From: Streptomyces sp. DH37
Lineage (GTDB): Bacteria; Actinomycetota; Actinomycetes; Streptomycetales; Streptomycetaceae
Direction of reading: 5' to 3'
Assembly: GCF_029813835.1 (NCBI RefSeq)
Contig: NZ_JARVKV010000068.1
Location: 1-36,910 of the forward strand
DNA length: 36,910 nucleotides
The notes below the pieces were generated by a model. It worked only from the letters and a program-made list of their open reading frames with translations, made no database searches and was not told where the DNA came from. The translations under genes were made by a program, and so were the position numbers. Below are positions 25,837-33,360 of the stretch, one piece after another. The first letter of the stretch is position 1, and each line of letters opens with the position of its first letter.

Positions 25837-26513
25837 CGGGGCGTGACCACCTTGTAGTTGGCGGGCACCTTCGCGTCCGGGCGCCTCAGGTACAGCGGCA
25901 GCGGCGGCAGGAAGCCCTCCCCGGCCCCGCCCCCGGCCGCCAGTCTCTCGGCGGCCAGCGCCGCCAGCGCCGCGGCGGAGACGTGCTCGGGCAGGTCGTC
26001 GCGCACGCCGGTGAAGGCGTCCGCGTACAGCCGGGCGCCCAGGCCCACCGCGGGAACGCCGGCGACCACCTCGGCGATGTCGGCCGGGCGGTCCACGGCC
26101 GGGTCGCCGAGGCGGGTGCGGGCGTCGGCGTAGCGCGCCCAGTACACCTCCTTGCGGCGGGCGTCGGTGGCGACGACGAAGGGGGCCTCCAGTCCGGCCT
26201 CCCCGGCGGCGTACGCGATGCCGTCCAGCGTGCACAGGCCGTGGACGGGGATGTCCCGTGCGGCCCCGATGGTCGTCGCCGTCATCAGGCCGACCCGCAG
26301 GCCGGTGTACGGGCCCGGGCCGACGCCGACGACGATGCCGGTCACGTCGCCGAGCGCGGCGCCCGCCGCGGTCAGGACGCGGTCGACGGCCGGGAGCAGC
26401 AGTTCGCCGTGGCGGCGGGCGTCCACCTCGTCGGCGGTGGCGAGGGTGTCCGTCCCGTCGTGCAGGGCGACGGTGACGGCGGGGGTGGCGGTATCCAGAG
26501 CGAGCAGGAGCAC
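25833..26513 (-). CDS. tsaB: tRNA t6A modification subunit TsaB
   Basis: A 226-residue ASKHA-fold protein that partners TsaD in t6A37 synthesis. It begins VLLLALDTATPAVTVALHDG, followed by LLPAVDRVLTAAGAALGDVTGIVVGVGPGPYTGLRVGLMTA, the TsaB signature. It lacks the TsaD metal-binding histidines, as expected. The start is GTG, six bases after TAGGCT, which looks like the -10 box of a leaderless transcript. First gene of the four-gene operon. Confidence 0.94.
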   Translation of the reverse strand: MLLLALDTATPAVTVALHDGTDTLATADEVDARRHGELLLPAVDRVLTAAGAALGDVTGIVVGVGPGPYTGLRVGLMTATTIGAARDIPVHGLCTLDGIAYAAGEAGLEAPFVVATDARRKEVYWARYADARTRLGDPAVDRPADIAEVVAGVPAVGLGARLYADAFTGVRDDLPEHVSAAALAALAAERLAAGGGAGEGFLPPLPLYLRRPDAKVPANYKVVTPR

Positions 26514-26519
26514 GCTCTC

Positions 26520-26525
26520 AGCCTA
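26520..26525 (-). promoter_or_regulatory. -10 box of a leaderless tsaB transcript
   Basis: TAGGCT on the minus strand ends six bases before the tsaB GTG. No Shine-Dalgarno is present. No good -35 hexamer was seen at 17-18 bases. Confidence 0.5.
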
Positions 26526-26664
26526 CGGCGCACCGCCGCCGGCCGGTGCCCGCCCGCCGCACGGGGACCACTACCGACTGCTACGGTCGGGCTTACGATC
26601 AGACCGGATCTCCAGGGGTCCGGGGACCGGCGGGAAGCGGCGAGTACCGGAGGCGGGCGAGACG

Positions 26665-27246
26665 GTGGCACGGAACAGCGCGGGTACCTTCGTGGCCGGG
26701 CTGACGGCGGCGGCACTCGCCGTCGTCGGCTTCCTGGCCTACCAGGCGTCCGCCGCGCAGGACCGCCGCGGCCCCGCGGACGACCGCGGGCCCGCCGCGT
26801 CGGCCTCCCCCTCCCCCGGCGCCGCGGCGAAGGAGAGGGAGCGCGAGGAGCGCCGGCAGGCCGCGCTGCCGGCCGGCTCGGGCGCCGGCGAGCGCGTCGT
26901 GTACTCCCTGGGCGGCGACCGGGTCTGGCTGGTGGGGGCGAACGAGAAGGTCACCCGCACCTACCGGGTCGTCCCCGGCGCGGTGGACCCGCTGCCGGGC
27001 GAGTACACCGTGGACGAGAGCGGCCGCACCGAGCGCGTCACCGGCTCCGACGGGGTACCGGTCGCCCACGTGGTGCTGTTCACGCAGGTGGACGGTGTCG
27101 TGGTGGGCTTCAGCGCGGCCGTGGACGGCTCGCTGCCCGAGGGTCCGCCGAAGGAGGGGACGGGCGGCATCCGCTCCAGGGCGGCGGACGGCGAGGCGAT
27201 GTGGCGGTTCGCCACGGCCGGCACGAAGGTCGTCGTCGTCCCCTGA
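26665..27246 (+). CDS. Membrane-anchored secreted protein of unknown function
   Basis: A 193-residue protein. An N-terminal signal anchor (FVAGLTAAALAVVGFLAYQASA, about residues 9-30) is followed by a low-complexity Asp/Arg/Ser/Pro region and a charged helix (KEREREERRQ). A roughly 120-residue domain beginning RVVYSLGGDRVWLVGANEKVTRTYRVVPG follows. The signal anchor would place this domain outside the membrane. No cysteines are seen, so it is not a lipoprotein. The pattern resembles Streptomyces proteins annotated as hypothetical, and I do not recognise a function. The start is GTG at 26665 with GGAGG 11 bases upstream, somewhat far. It is divergent from tsaB; CCGAC-N7-GTCGG at 26574-26590 lies in the shared upstream region. 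Confidence 0.8.
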   Translation: MARNSAGTFVAGLTAAALAVVGFLAYQASAAQDRRGPADDRGPAASASPSPGAAAKEREREERRQAALPAGSGAGERVVYSLGGDRVWLVGANEKVTRTYRVVPGAVDPLPGEYTVDESGRTERVTGSDGVPVAHVVLFTQVDGVVVGFSAAVDGSLPEGPPKEGTGGIRSRAADGEAMWRFATAGTKVVVVP

Positions 27247-27286
27247 GACCGCGCCCCCGCCGGCGTCCGCCCACGTTTGGCCCTCC

Positions 27287-27311
27287 CCTGTTCGAACAAA
27301 AGGTGAACAGG
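27287..27311. promoter_or_regulatory. Candidate operator upstream of DUF6328 gene
   Basis: CCTGTTC-N11-GAACAGG is a perfect inverted repeat with 7-base arms; the left arm also belongs to the 10-base palindrome TGTTCGAACA. It lies 30 bases before the DUF6328 start. TTCGAAC-type halves recall actinobacterial LexA boxes, but the spacing does not match. Confidence 0.4.
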
Positions 27312-27341
27312 CAATCAAGCGGCTGAACAAGGGGGCGGCGC

Positions 27342-27908
27342 ATGACACTCGGGACGGACACGGCGTCCGGCAGGGACGAGGGCGGGCAGCGGTCCGCGGA
27401 CCGCGGCGGCCGGACCCCGGCCGCGCGGTCCGGCGCGGAGGAGCACCACGAGACCGAGAAGGAGCGCGCCGACCGGCGGTGGACGGAGCTCCTGCAGGAG
27501 GTCAGGGTCGCCCAGATGGGCATCCAGATCCTGCTCGGCTTCCTGCTGAGCGTCGCCTTCACCGAGCGCTTCACCGACATCGGCACCCTGGACCGCAACA
27601 TCTACGTCATCACGGTCGTCCTCGGCTCGGCGGCGACCGGCACGCTGATCGCCCCGGTCGCCCTGCACCGCTTCGTCACCGGCCACCGGATGAAGCCCCA
27701 GACGGTGGAGTGGGCCTCGCGCCTGACCATCACCGGGCTGGTCCTGCTGCTGTGCACGGTCACCTGCGCGCTGCTGCTGATCCTGCGCGTGGTGCTGGAC
27801 AACGGCATGGCCTGGTGGATCGTCGGCGCGCTGTTCATGTGGTTCGTGGGCGCCTGGTTCCTGCTGCCCGCCTGGGCCCGCCGCGTCGGGCCCAGGCAGG
27901 GACGGTAG
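27342..27908 (+). CDS. DUF6328-family integral membrane protein
   Basis: A 188-residue membrane protein. After a charged, disordered N-terminus of about 45 residues comes the conserved-looking ELLQEVRVAQMGIQILLGFLLSVAF. Four hydrophobic segments follow: the one just named, IYVITVVLGSAATGTLIAPVAL, LTITGLVLLLCTVTCALLLILRVV and WWIVGALFMWFVGAWFLLPAW. The family is widespread in actinobacteria and has no known function. The ATG has AGGGGG about eight bases upstream. It follows the previous gene by 95 bases and is convergent with the small ORF at 27947-28141. Confidence 0.85.
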   Translation: MTLGTDTASGRDEGGQRSADRGGRTPAARSGAEEHHETEKERADRRWTELLQEVRVAQMGIQILLGFLLSVAFTERFTDIGTLDRNIYVITVVLGSAATGTLIAPVALHRFVTGHRMKPQTVEWASRLTITGLVLLLCTVTCALLLILRVVLDNGMAWWIVGALFMWFVGAWFLLPAWARRVGPRQGR

Positions 27909-27946
27909 CGGCACCGGAGGCGGGCCCGCCCGCCCCCGTCCGGCCC

Positions 27947-28141
27947 TCAGGCCGCCTCGGCCCGGGGGCCGTCGCCGTCCGGTTCCCGGTCGTGAGCCGG
28001 CGGCGTCGAGACGGCGTCGGCGGCGGCGCACGCGGCCAGCAGATCGCGCATCGGCACCGGACCGGTCTCCGGACGGACGCCGGACGCGTCCGCGCGCCCG
28101 GTCCCCGCGGTGGTCCCGGGCTCCCGCTCGTGAGCCTCCAT
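27947..28141 (-). CDS. Small protein of unknown function under an iron-box-like palindrome
   Basis: A 64-residue acidic protein. Its centre, VPMRDLLAACAAADAVSTPPAHD, looks like one amphipathic helix; both ends are rich in Asp, Glu, Gly and Pro and probably disordered. One cysteine is present. I do not recognise a family. The gene is supported by a good ribosome site (GGGAGG four bases before ATG) and by a DmdR-like palindrome centred 39 bases upstream of the start, so it is probably transcribed and iron responsive. It is convergent with the DUF6328 gene. Confidence 0.6.
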   Translation of the reverse strand: MEAHEREPGTTAGTGRADASGVRPETGPVPMRDLLAACAAADAVSTPPAHDREPDGDGPRAEAA

Positions 28142-28166
28142 GAGTCCTCCCGTGGCTCCTGGGGCG

Positions 28167-28194
28167 AGGGTGGTTAGGCGTGCCTAACCACCCT
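28167..28194. promoter_or_regulatory. Iron-box-like palindrome (DmdR/DtxR type)
   Basis: The 13-base arms (AGGGTGGTTAGGC and its complement) flank GT. The centre GTTAGGC-N3-CCTAA agrees with the iron box of Streptomyces siderophore genes (TTAGGTTAGGCTCACCTAA as I recall it) at about 13 of 19 positions. It lies between tsaE and the small ORF and points to the latter. It could also fold as an RNA hairpin. Confidence 0.55.
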
Positions 28195-28250
28195 TCCTGA
28201 CCTCCATGTGACCATGCCGGGGGCGCTGCGCGCAACATCTTGCCGACACC

Positions 28251-28338
28251 GTGTCGGAACAGCGTCGGGAGGGCGTAGGAACAGCGACAGGACGGCGTCA
28301 GGACGGCGTAGGAACAGCGTCGGGACCGCGTCGGAACG
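28251..28338. repeat. 11-bp tandem repeat array, eight degenerate copies
   Basis: Eight units of the type GCGT(A/C)GGAACA follow without gaps: for example GTGTCGGAACA, GCGTCGGGAGG, GCGTAGGAACA, GCGACAGGACG. The unit is one helical turn and not a multiple of three, so it is not coding. The array lies between the iron-box palindrome and the 3' end of tsaE. Confidence 0.8.
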
Positions 28339-28394
28339 GTGCCCGAGGAGTACCGGGGAGTGCCGGGACGTGGTGCGGCCCGGGCGCGGGCGGC

Positions 28395-28979
28395 CTACGC
28401 GGACCCCGCCAGGGCGGACAGGTCCTGTCCGGCCCAGCGCCCGCCGACGCCGGTCACCGTCACCGTCCGCACGTCGTCGCCCGCCGTACCGCCGTCCTGC
28501 CCGCCGGTGGCCGCCTCCGCCCCCACGGCGCGCTCGATGACCACGTGCAGCCGGTCCTCCGAGAGCTCCTCCACCCTGCCCTCGCCCCACTCCACGACCA
28601 CCACCGACTCCGGCAGGGAGACGTCCAGGTCCAGGTCCTCCATCTCCTCCAGGCCGCCGTCGAGCCGGTAGGCGTCCACGTGCACCAGCGGGGGGCCGTC
28701 GCCGAGCGGGGGGTGCACCCGGGCGATGACGAAGGTGGGGGAGGTCACCGCGCCGCGCACGCCCAGCCCCTCGCCCAGTCCCCGGGCGAGGGTGGTCTTG
28801 CCCGCTCCCAGCTCCCCGGTGAGCAGGACGAGGTCGCCGGGCCGCAGCAGCCGGGCCAGCCGCCGGCCCAGCTCCCGCATGCGGTCAGGGGTCGCTACGT
28901 GGGCCTTCACGGCCGGTTCGGGGTTCCGGGGAGCGGCTCCGGGGGCCGTCCCCGCGGCCGGGCGGTGCGGTGTCTCCAT
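28395..28979 (-). CDS. tsaE: tRNA t6A modification ATPase TsaE
   Basis: A 194-residue P-loop ATPase that resets the TsaB-TsaD complex. The Walker A motif is GELGAGKTTLA at about residues 55-65, followed by TSPTFVIARVHP and HVDAYRLDGGLEEMEDLDLD, then VVVVEWGEGRVEEL. The N-terminus (METPHRPAAGTAPGAAPRNPEPAV) is a low-complexity extension. The start at 28979 gives a 95-base overlap with the upstream hydrolase gene. A GTG at 28910 would shorten it to VKAHVATPDRM but still overlap; neither start has a clear ribosome site. The overlap suggests translational coupling in the alr-hydrolase-tsaE operon. Confidence 0.92.
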   Translation of the reverse strand: METPHRPAAGTAPGAAPRNPEPAVKAHVATPDRMRELGRRLARLLRPGDLVLLTGELGAGKTTLARGLGEGLGVRGAVTSPTFVIARVHPPLGDGPPLVHVDAYRLDGGLEEMEDLDLDVSLPESVVVVEWGEGRVEELSEDRLHVVIERAVGAEAATGGQDGGTAGDDVRTVTVTGVGGRWAGQDLSALAGSA

Positions 28980-30132
28980 GGGTGTGGATGGTACGCGCCA
29001 GCAGCTCGGCCAGGCGCTCGTTGACCGTCTCGGGGCGCTCCAGCATCACCAGGTGGCCCGCGCCCTCCACGACCACCAGGTCCGCGTGGGGCAGCGCGCC
29101 GGCCATCGCCTCGCTGTGCTCGCGCGGGGTGAGCAGGTCGCGGTCGCCGGTGAGGATCAGCGCGGGCCGGTCCGCCCCGAAGGCGGCCAGCGCGGCGGTC
29201 TTCTCGTGTTCGGCGAAGGCCGGGTAGAAGTCCGCGACCACGTCGACCGGCACCGACTCGATCAGCCGCTCGGCGAAGCGCGCCACCCCGGGGTCGATGT
29301 CGCGGGCGCCGAACGAGTACCGCTTGACCAGGCCCGTGAAGAGGTCGGCGGTGGCGCGCCGCCCCCGCTCGACCAGGTCGGCCCGCGCGGCGAGGGTCCT
29401 CAGCAGTCCCGGCGCCATCCGCCGCACCGCCCGGGCCCCGGCGGCGGGCAGCCCGTAGGTCACCTCCGCGAGGTTCCCCGCCGAGGTGCCGACCAGGGCC
29501 ACCGCGGCGACGCGCTCGGCGACGTACCCGGGATGGTGGTGGGCGAGGGCCATCACCGTCATCCCGCCCATCGAGTGGCCGACGAGGACGACCGGGCCCT
29601 CGGGCACGGCGGCGTCGAGCACCGCCTTCAGGTCGCGTCCGAGCCGGTCGATGGTCACCGTCTCGCCGGCCCGGCCGCGGCCGGAGCGGCCGTGGCCGCG
29701 CTGGTCCCAGTAGACGGCGCGCAGCGGCGGCACGGAGGGCCCGGATTGCTCGGAGTCCGCGGACTGCCCGGAGTCCGCGGACCGCCCGGCGCCGCGCAGG
29801 GCGGCGCGCTGGAAGTGCCAGACGTCCTGGGCGAGGCAGTAGCCGTGGCTGAAGACGACCGTGGGCGCGCCGTCGGGTATCCCGCCCTCCGGATCGTCGG
29901 TCTCGTAGTACAGCTCGGTGCCGTCGTCGGCCACCGCCCGGCCCGGTGTGCCGCGCAGCGAGCCGTACGGACCCGTGGCGTCCAGGGCCAGGCGCGCCCT
30001 GCGGCGCACCGCCCGGTGCACGGTCAGCCGCTCGACGGCGACCCCCGCGGCCGCTCCCGCCGCGGCGAGGCCCAGCAGCGCGCCGGCCACCCCCGCGCGG
30101 CGCCCCCATCCCCTGCCGCCCGTTTCCCTCAT
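28885..30132 (-). CDS. Alpha/beta hydrolase with N-terminal membrane anchor
   Basis: A 415-residue alpha/beta-hydrolase. An N-terminal hydrophobic helix (AGVAGALLGLAAAGAAAGVAVERL) could anchor it. The nucleophile elbow is VGHSMGGM, the oxyanion segment is VVFSHGYCLAQDVWHF, the Asp lies in LILTGDRDLLTP and the His in VEGAGHLVMLERPE. Between strands there is a Ser/Gln/Asp insertion (RSADSGQSADSEQSGPS), a short repeat not found in usual members. The C-terminal 35 residues are Arg/Pro-rich and overlap tsaE. It starts eight bases after the alr stop. The substrate is unknown. Confidence 0.88.
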   Translation of the reverse strand: MRETGGRGWGRRAGVAGALLGLAAAGAAAGVAVERLTVHRAVRRRARLALDATGPYGSLRGTPGRAVADDGTELYYETDDPEGGIPDGAPTVVFSHGYCLAQDVWHFQRAALRGAGRSADSGQSADSEQSGPSVPPLRAVYWDQRGHGRSGRGRAGETVTIDRLGRDLKAVLDAAVPEGPVVLVGHSMGGMTVMALAHHHPGYVAERVAAVALVGTSAGNLAEVTYGLPAAGARAVRRMAPGLLRTLAARADLVERGRRATADLFTGLVKRYSFGARDIDPGVARFAERLIESVPVDVVADFYPAFAEHEKTAALAAFGADRPALILTGDRDLLTPREHSEAMAGALPHADLVVVEGAGHLVMLERPETVNERLAELLARTIHTHGDTAPPGRGDGPRSRSPEPRTGREGPRSDP

Positions 30133-30139
30133 GCCCGCG

Positions 30140-31324
30140 TCACGCGTCCGCGTTCAGGTGGACGCGCGGCACCCGGGCGCCGACCCGGGTCACGATCTCG
30201 TAGCCGATGGTGCCCACCGCGCGCGCCCAGTCCTCGGCCGTCGGCTCGCCCGCGTCCCCCGGCCCGAACAGGACCGCCTCGTCGCCCTCCGCGGCCGTGT
30301 CGCCGCCCAGGTCCACCACGAACTGGTCCATGGCCACCCGCCCGGCGGCCGTCCGCCACTTGCCGGCCACCAGCACCGGCCCGGTGCCCGAGGCGTGCCG
30401 GGGGATCCCGTCGGCGTAGCCGGCCGGGACCAGGGCCAGGGTGGTGTCGCCGGGGGTGGTGTAGTGGTGGCCGTAGCTCACCCCGTGCCCGGCCGGCACG
30501 TGCTTGACCAGGGCGAGGCGGGCGCGCAGGGTCATCACCGGCCGCAGCCCGAAGTCCTCGGGCACGCCGACCTCGGGCGAGGGCGAGAGCCCGTAGACCG
30601 ACACGCCGGTGCGCACCAGGTCGAAGTGCGCCTCGGGGAGCGTGAGGGTGGCGGGCGAGTTGGCGATGTGCCGCACCTCCGGGTCGAGCCCGGCGCGGGC
30701 GGCGGCGGCCAGGGCGTCGCGGAAGGCGGCGAGCTGGGCGGCGACGGAGGGGTGGCCGGGCTCGTCGGCGCAGGCGAAGTGCGACCACAGGCCGGTGACC
30801 CTGACCGTGCCCTCGGCCTCGGCCTCGCGGGCGGCGGCGGTCAGCGCCTCCCAGTCGGCGGGCGCGCAGCCGTTGCGGCCCAGCCCGGTGTCGATCTTCA
30901 GGTGGACGCGGGCGGTGCGGCCGCAGGCGCGGGCGGCCTCCGTGATCTCCCGCAGCGCCCACGGCGCGCTCGCCGACACGTCGACGTCCGCCTCGATCGC
31001 CTCGCGCCAGGGCCCGCCGGGCGTCCACAGCCAGCACAGCAACCGGCCCCTGTCCCCGGCGGCGCGCAGCGCCAGCGCCTCCTCCGGGGTGGCGGTGCCC
31101 AGCCAGCCCGCGCCGGCCTGCCGCGCGGCGCGGGCGCAGGGGACCATGCCGTGGCCGTACGCGTCGGCCTTGACCACGGCCATCAGCTCGGCCCCGGCCG
31201 CGCGCTCCCGCAGGGCGCGGACGTTGCCGCGCAGCGCGGCGAGGTCGATCTCGGCGCTGACGCGGTGACCGGGGCGGGGCTGCGCCGCCGCGCGGGGGGC
31301 GGGGGGCTCACTTACGACGTCCAT
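30140..31324 (-). CDS. alr: Alanine racemase
   Basis: A 394-residue PLP enzyme that makes D-Ala from L-Ala for peptidoglycan. The PLP lysine Lys52 is in AVVKADAYGHG, and the second catalytic base, Tyr284, is in GVSYGHHYTT. The TIM barrel (HLKIDTGLGRNG, GLWSHFACADEPGHP, HIANSPATLTLPEAHFDLVRTG) precedes a beta domain. The N-terminal 20 residues are Ala/Pro-rich. First gene of the alr-hydrolase-tsaE operon; nnr lies 55 bases upstream on the same strand. Confidence 0.95.
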   Translation of the reverse strand: MDVVSEPPAPRAAAQPRPGHRVSAEIDLAALRGNVRALRERAAGAELMAVVKADAYGHGMVPCARAARQAGAGWLGTATPEEALALRAAGDRGRLLCWLWTPGGPWREAIEADVDVSASAPWALREITEAARACGRTARVHLKIDTGLGRNGCAPADWEALTAAAREAEAEGTVRVTGLWSHFACADEPGHPSVAAQLAAFRDALAAAARAGLDPEVRHIANSPATLTLPEAHFDLVRTGVSVYGLSPSPEVGVPEDFGLRPVMTLRARLALVKHVPAGHGVSYGHHYTTPGDTTLALVPAGYADGIPRHASGTGPVLVAGKWRTAAGRVAMDQFVVDLGGDTAAEGDEAVLFGPGDAGEPTAEDWARAVGTIGYEIVTRVGARVPRVHLNADA

Positions 31325-31379
31325 CGCCCACCAGTGTCTCAGGTCCCCCTCCGGCGGCGTCCCTGCCCGCCCGGCACGT

Positions 31380-32915
31380 TCAGGGCGTATCGGAGCGGAC
31401 GCCCGCCGTGCCCGATGTGCCCGATATGTCCGCCGTACCCGCCGTGTCCGTGACGTTCCGCCAGGCCGGGCGCAGGGCCTCCGCCACGTCGAGCGCGTTC
31501 ACCAGCGGCGCGGCGAGGCGGCCCGCCAGGCCGTGGACGTACGCGCCCGCCACCGCCGCGTCCTCGGGGGACAGACCGGAGGCGAGCAGCGAGCCGGCCA
31601 GCCCGGAGAGCACGTCGCCGCTCCCGGCCGTCGCCAGCCAGCCGGTGCCGGTGGGGTTGACCCGCAGCGGGCCGTCCCCGCCGGACGGCGCGACCACCGT
31701 GGTCGAGCCCTTGAGCAGCACCGTCGCCCCGTACCGCCGCGCCAGTTCCCGCGCCGACGCCAGCCGCGCCGACTCGACCTCCTCGCGCGGCACGTCCAGC
31801 AGCGCCGCCGCCTCCCCCGCGTGCGGGGTGAGCAGGACCGGGGCCGTACGGCCCCGGAGCCGCCCGGCGTCCATCAGCCGCAGCCCGTCGGCGTCCACCA
31901 GCACCGGTACGTCCGAGGCCAGCACCTCGCGCACGTTCTCCCGCGCCTCGGCCCCGTCGCCCAGGCCCGGCCCGACGACCCACGCCTGCACCCGGCCCGC
32001 GCGGCCGGGCGGGCCGGCGGACACCAGCGTCTCGGGGAAGCGGCCGACCACCGCGTCGGCGGCGGGCCCCACGTAGCGCACGGCGCCCGCGCCGCCGCGC
32101 AGCGCGCCCGCCACCGCCAGCACGGCCGCGCCCGGGTAGCGGGCGGAGCCGGCCACGATCCCGACCACGCCGCGCCGGTACTTGTCGCTCTCGGCCGACG
32201 GGCGGGGCAGCAGGGCGGCCACGTCCGCGTGCTGGGCGGCGCGCGCCACCGGCTCGGCCGCCTCCAGGTAGGGGCCCAGGCCGATGTCGACCAGCCGCAG
32301 CGCCCCGGCGTGCTCGCGCGCCGGGTCGACCAGCAGCCCCGGCTTGTACGCCCCGAAGGTCACCGTGGCCGCCGCCCGCACCGCCACGCCGCGCACCTCG
32401 CCGGTGTCGGCGTCCACGCCGCTGGGCAGGTCCACGGCGACGACGGGCGCCCCGGCGTCCCGGACGAGGTCGACGATCTCCACCGCGTCGGGCCGCAGCC
32501 CCCCGCGTCCGCCGATGCCGACGATGCCGTCCACCACCAGGTCGGCCCGCCGCACGACGGCCGGCACGTCGGCGGGGACGCCCTCCAGGTGGGCGGTCGG
32601 CGCGGCCACCACCCGGCCGCCGGCGGCCCGCAGCGCGGCGAGCCCGGCCCCGTGGGCCCTCTCGGGACTGAGCAGCACGGCGGTCACCCCGGCGCCGCGC
32701 CGGGCCAGGTACGCCCCCGCGAAGAGCGCGTCCCCGCCGTTGTCGCCGCTGCCCACCAGCAGGACGACCCGGGCGCCGTAGGTGCGCCCCAGCATCCCGG
32801 CGCAGGCGGCGGCCAGCCCGGCGGCGGCGCGCCGCATCAGCGCCCCGGCGGGCAGCCGCGCCATCAGCTCCCGCTCGGCGGCCCGTACGGTCTGCACGCT
32901 GTACGCATCTCTCAT
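31380..32915 (-). CDS. nnr: Bifunctional NAD(P)H-hydrate epimerase / ADP-dependent dehydratase
   Basis: A 511-residue fusion repairing hydrated NAD(P)H. The N-terminal YjeF_N epimerase has LMRRAAAGLAAACAGMLG and VLLVGSGDNGGDALFAGAYLARRG. The C-terminal ribokinase-like dehydratase has YRRGVVGIVAGSARYPGAAVLAV, VLLTPHAGEAAALLD and the nucleotide-binding AGSGDVLSGLAGSLLASGLSPEDAA (usually GTGDVLAG). I chose the ATG at 32915 (MRDAYSVQTVRAAE) over 32948; the first residues match family N-termini. The ribosome site GAGG is very close to the ATG, so a leaderless mRNA is possible. It precedes alr, as in many actinobacteria. Confidence 0.93.
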   Translation of the reverse strand: MRDAYSVQTVRAAERELMARLPAGALMRRAAAGLAAACAGMLGRTYGARVVLLVGSGDNGGDALFAGAYLARRGAGVTAVLLSPERAHGAGLAALRAAGGRVVAAPTAHLEGVPADVPAVVRRADLVVDGIVGIGGRGGLRPDAVEIVDLVRDAGAPVVAVDLPSGVDADTGEVRGVAVRAAATVTFGAYKPGLLVDPAREHAGALRLVDIGLGPYLEAAEPVARAAQHADVAALLPRPSAESDKYRRGVVGIVAGSARYPGAAVLAVAGALRGGAGAVRYVGPAADAVVGRFPETLVSAGPPGRAGRVQAWVVGPGLGDGAEARENVREVLASDVPVLVDADGLRLMDAGRLRGRTAPVLLTPHAGEAAALLDVPREEVESARLASARELARRYGATVLLKGSTTVVAPSGGDGPLRVNPTGTGWLATAGSGDVLSGLAGSLLASGLSPEDAAVAGAYVHGLAGRLAAPLVNALDVAEALRPAWRNVTDTAGTADISGTSGTAGVRSDTP

Positions 32916-32961
32916 GCCCTCAGTGTGACCGCCCGGCACCCCCGTCACCCTCCGGTGGCCG

Positions 32962-33003
32962 CCCCTCCGCGATCACCCCTGCGCGATCACCCCTCCGCGA
33001 TCA
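32962..33003. repeat. 14-bp repeat, three copies, across the acpS stop codon
   Basis: CCCCTCCGCGATCA occurs at 32962 and 32990 and, with one change (CCCCTGCGCGATCA), at 32976. The copy at 32990 covers the final AcpS codons and the copy at 32976 includes the acpS stop, so the end of the gene has been duplicated. Confidence 0.75.
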
Positions 33004-33355
33004 CGACGGCCGTCGCCACCCCCGCGTCGTGGCTGAGCGAGACGTGCCAGCGCCGCACCCCCAGCTCGGCGGCGCGGTCGGCGACCGTGCCGGTCACCCG
33101 CAGGAGCGGCTGCCCGTGGTCGGAGACGTACACCTCCGCGTCCGTCCACAGCAGCCCGCCGGGCGCGCCCAGCGCCTTGGCCAGGGCCTCCTTGGCGGCG
33201 AACCGCGCCGCCAGGGAGGCCACTCCGCGCCGCTCCCCGCCGGGCAGGACCAGCTCGGCGGGGGTGAACAGCCGGTCGGCGATCGCGGGGGTGCGGGCCA
33301 GCGCGCCGGCGAAGCGCTCGATCGAGGCGACGTCGATCCCCACCCCGACGATCAC
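32987..33355 (-). CDS. acpS: Holo-[acyl-carrier-protein] synthase
   Basis: A 122-residue enzyme moving 4'-phosphopantetheine from CoA to acyl carrier proteins of fatty acid and probably polyketide synthesis. The Mg ligands are Asp8 (GVGIDVASIERF) and Glu56 (RFAAKEALAKALG), and the C-terminal motif is WHVSLSHDAGVATAVV. The start is GTG at 33355, with GGGAG six bases upstream. That site lies in the 3' arm of a perfect hairpin. The gene lies between glmS and nnr on the same strand. Confidence 0.95.
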   Translation of the reverse strand: MIVGVGIDVASIERFAGALARTPAIADRLFTPAELVLPGGERRGVASLAARFAAKEALAKALGAPGGLLWTDAEVYVSDHGQPLLRVTGTVADRAAELGVRRWHVSLSHDAGVATAVVIAEG

Positions 33356-33360
33356 GCGCG

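Noticed and set aside
27287..27311. LexA SOS box upstream of the DUF6328 gene
   Set aside because: The half-sites resemble CGAAC/GTTCG but the 4-6 base spacing of actinobacterial LexA boxes is not met, so I list it only as an unassigned operator.
28251..28338. The 11-bp array as a CRISPR or replication iteron array
   Set aside because: Units are too short and contiguous for CRISPR, without spacers, and no rep or cas gene or partition gene is near.
28174..28590. A minus-strand frame running through the 11-bp repeats and the 3' end of tsaE
   Set aside because: Its translation repeats only because of the tandem DNA units, has no ribosome site and overlaps tsaE in another frame.
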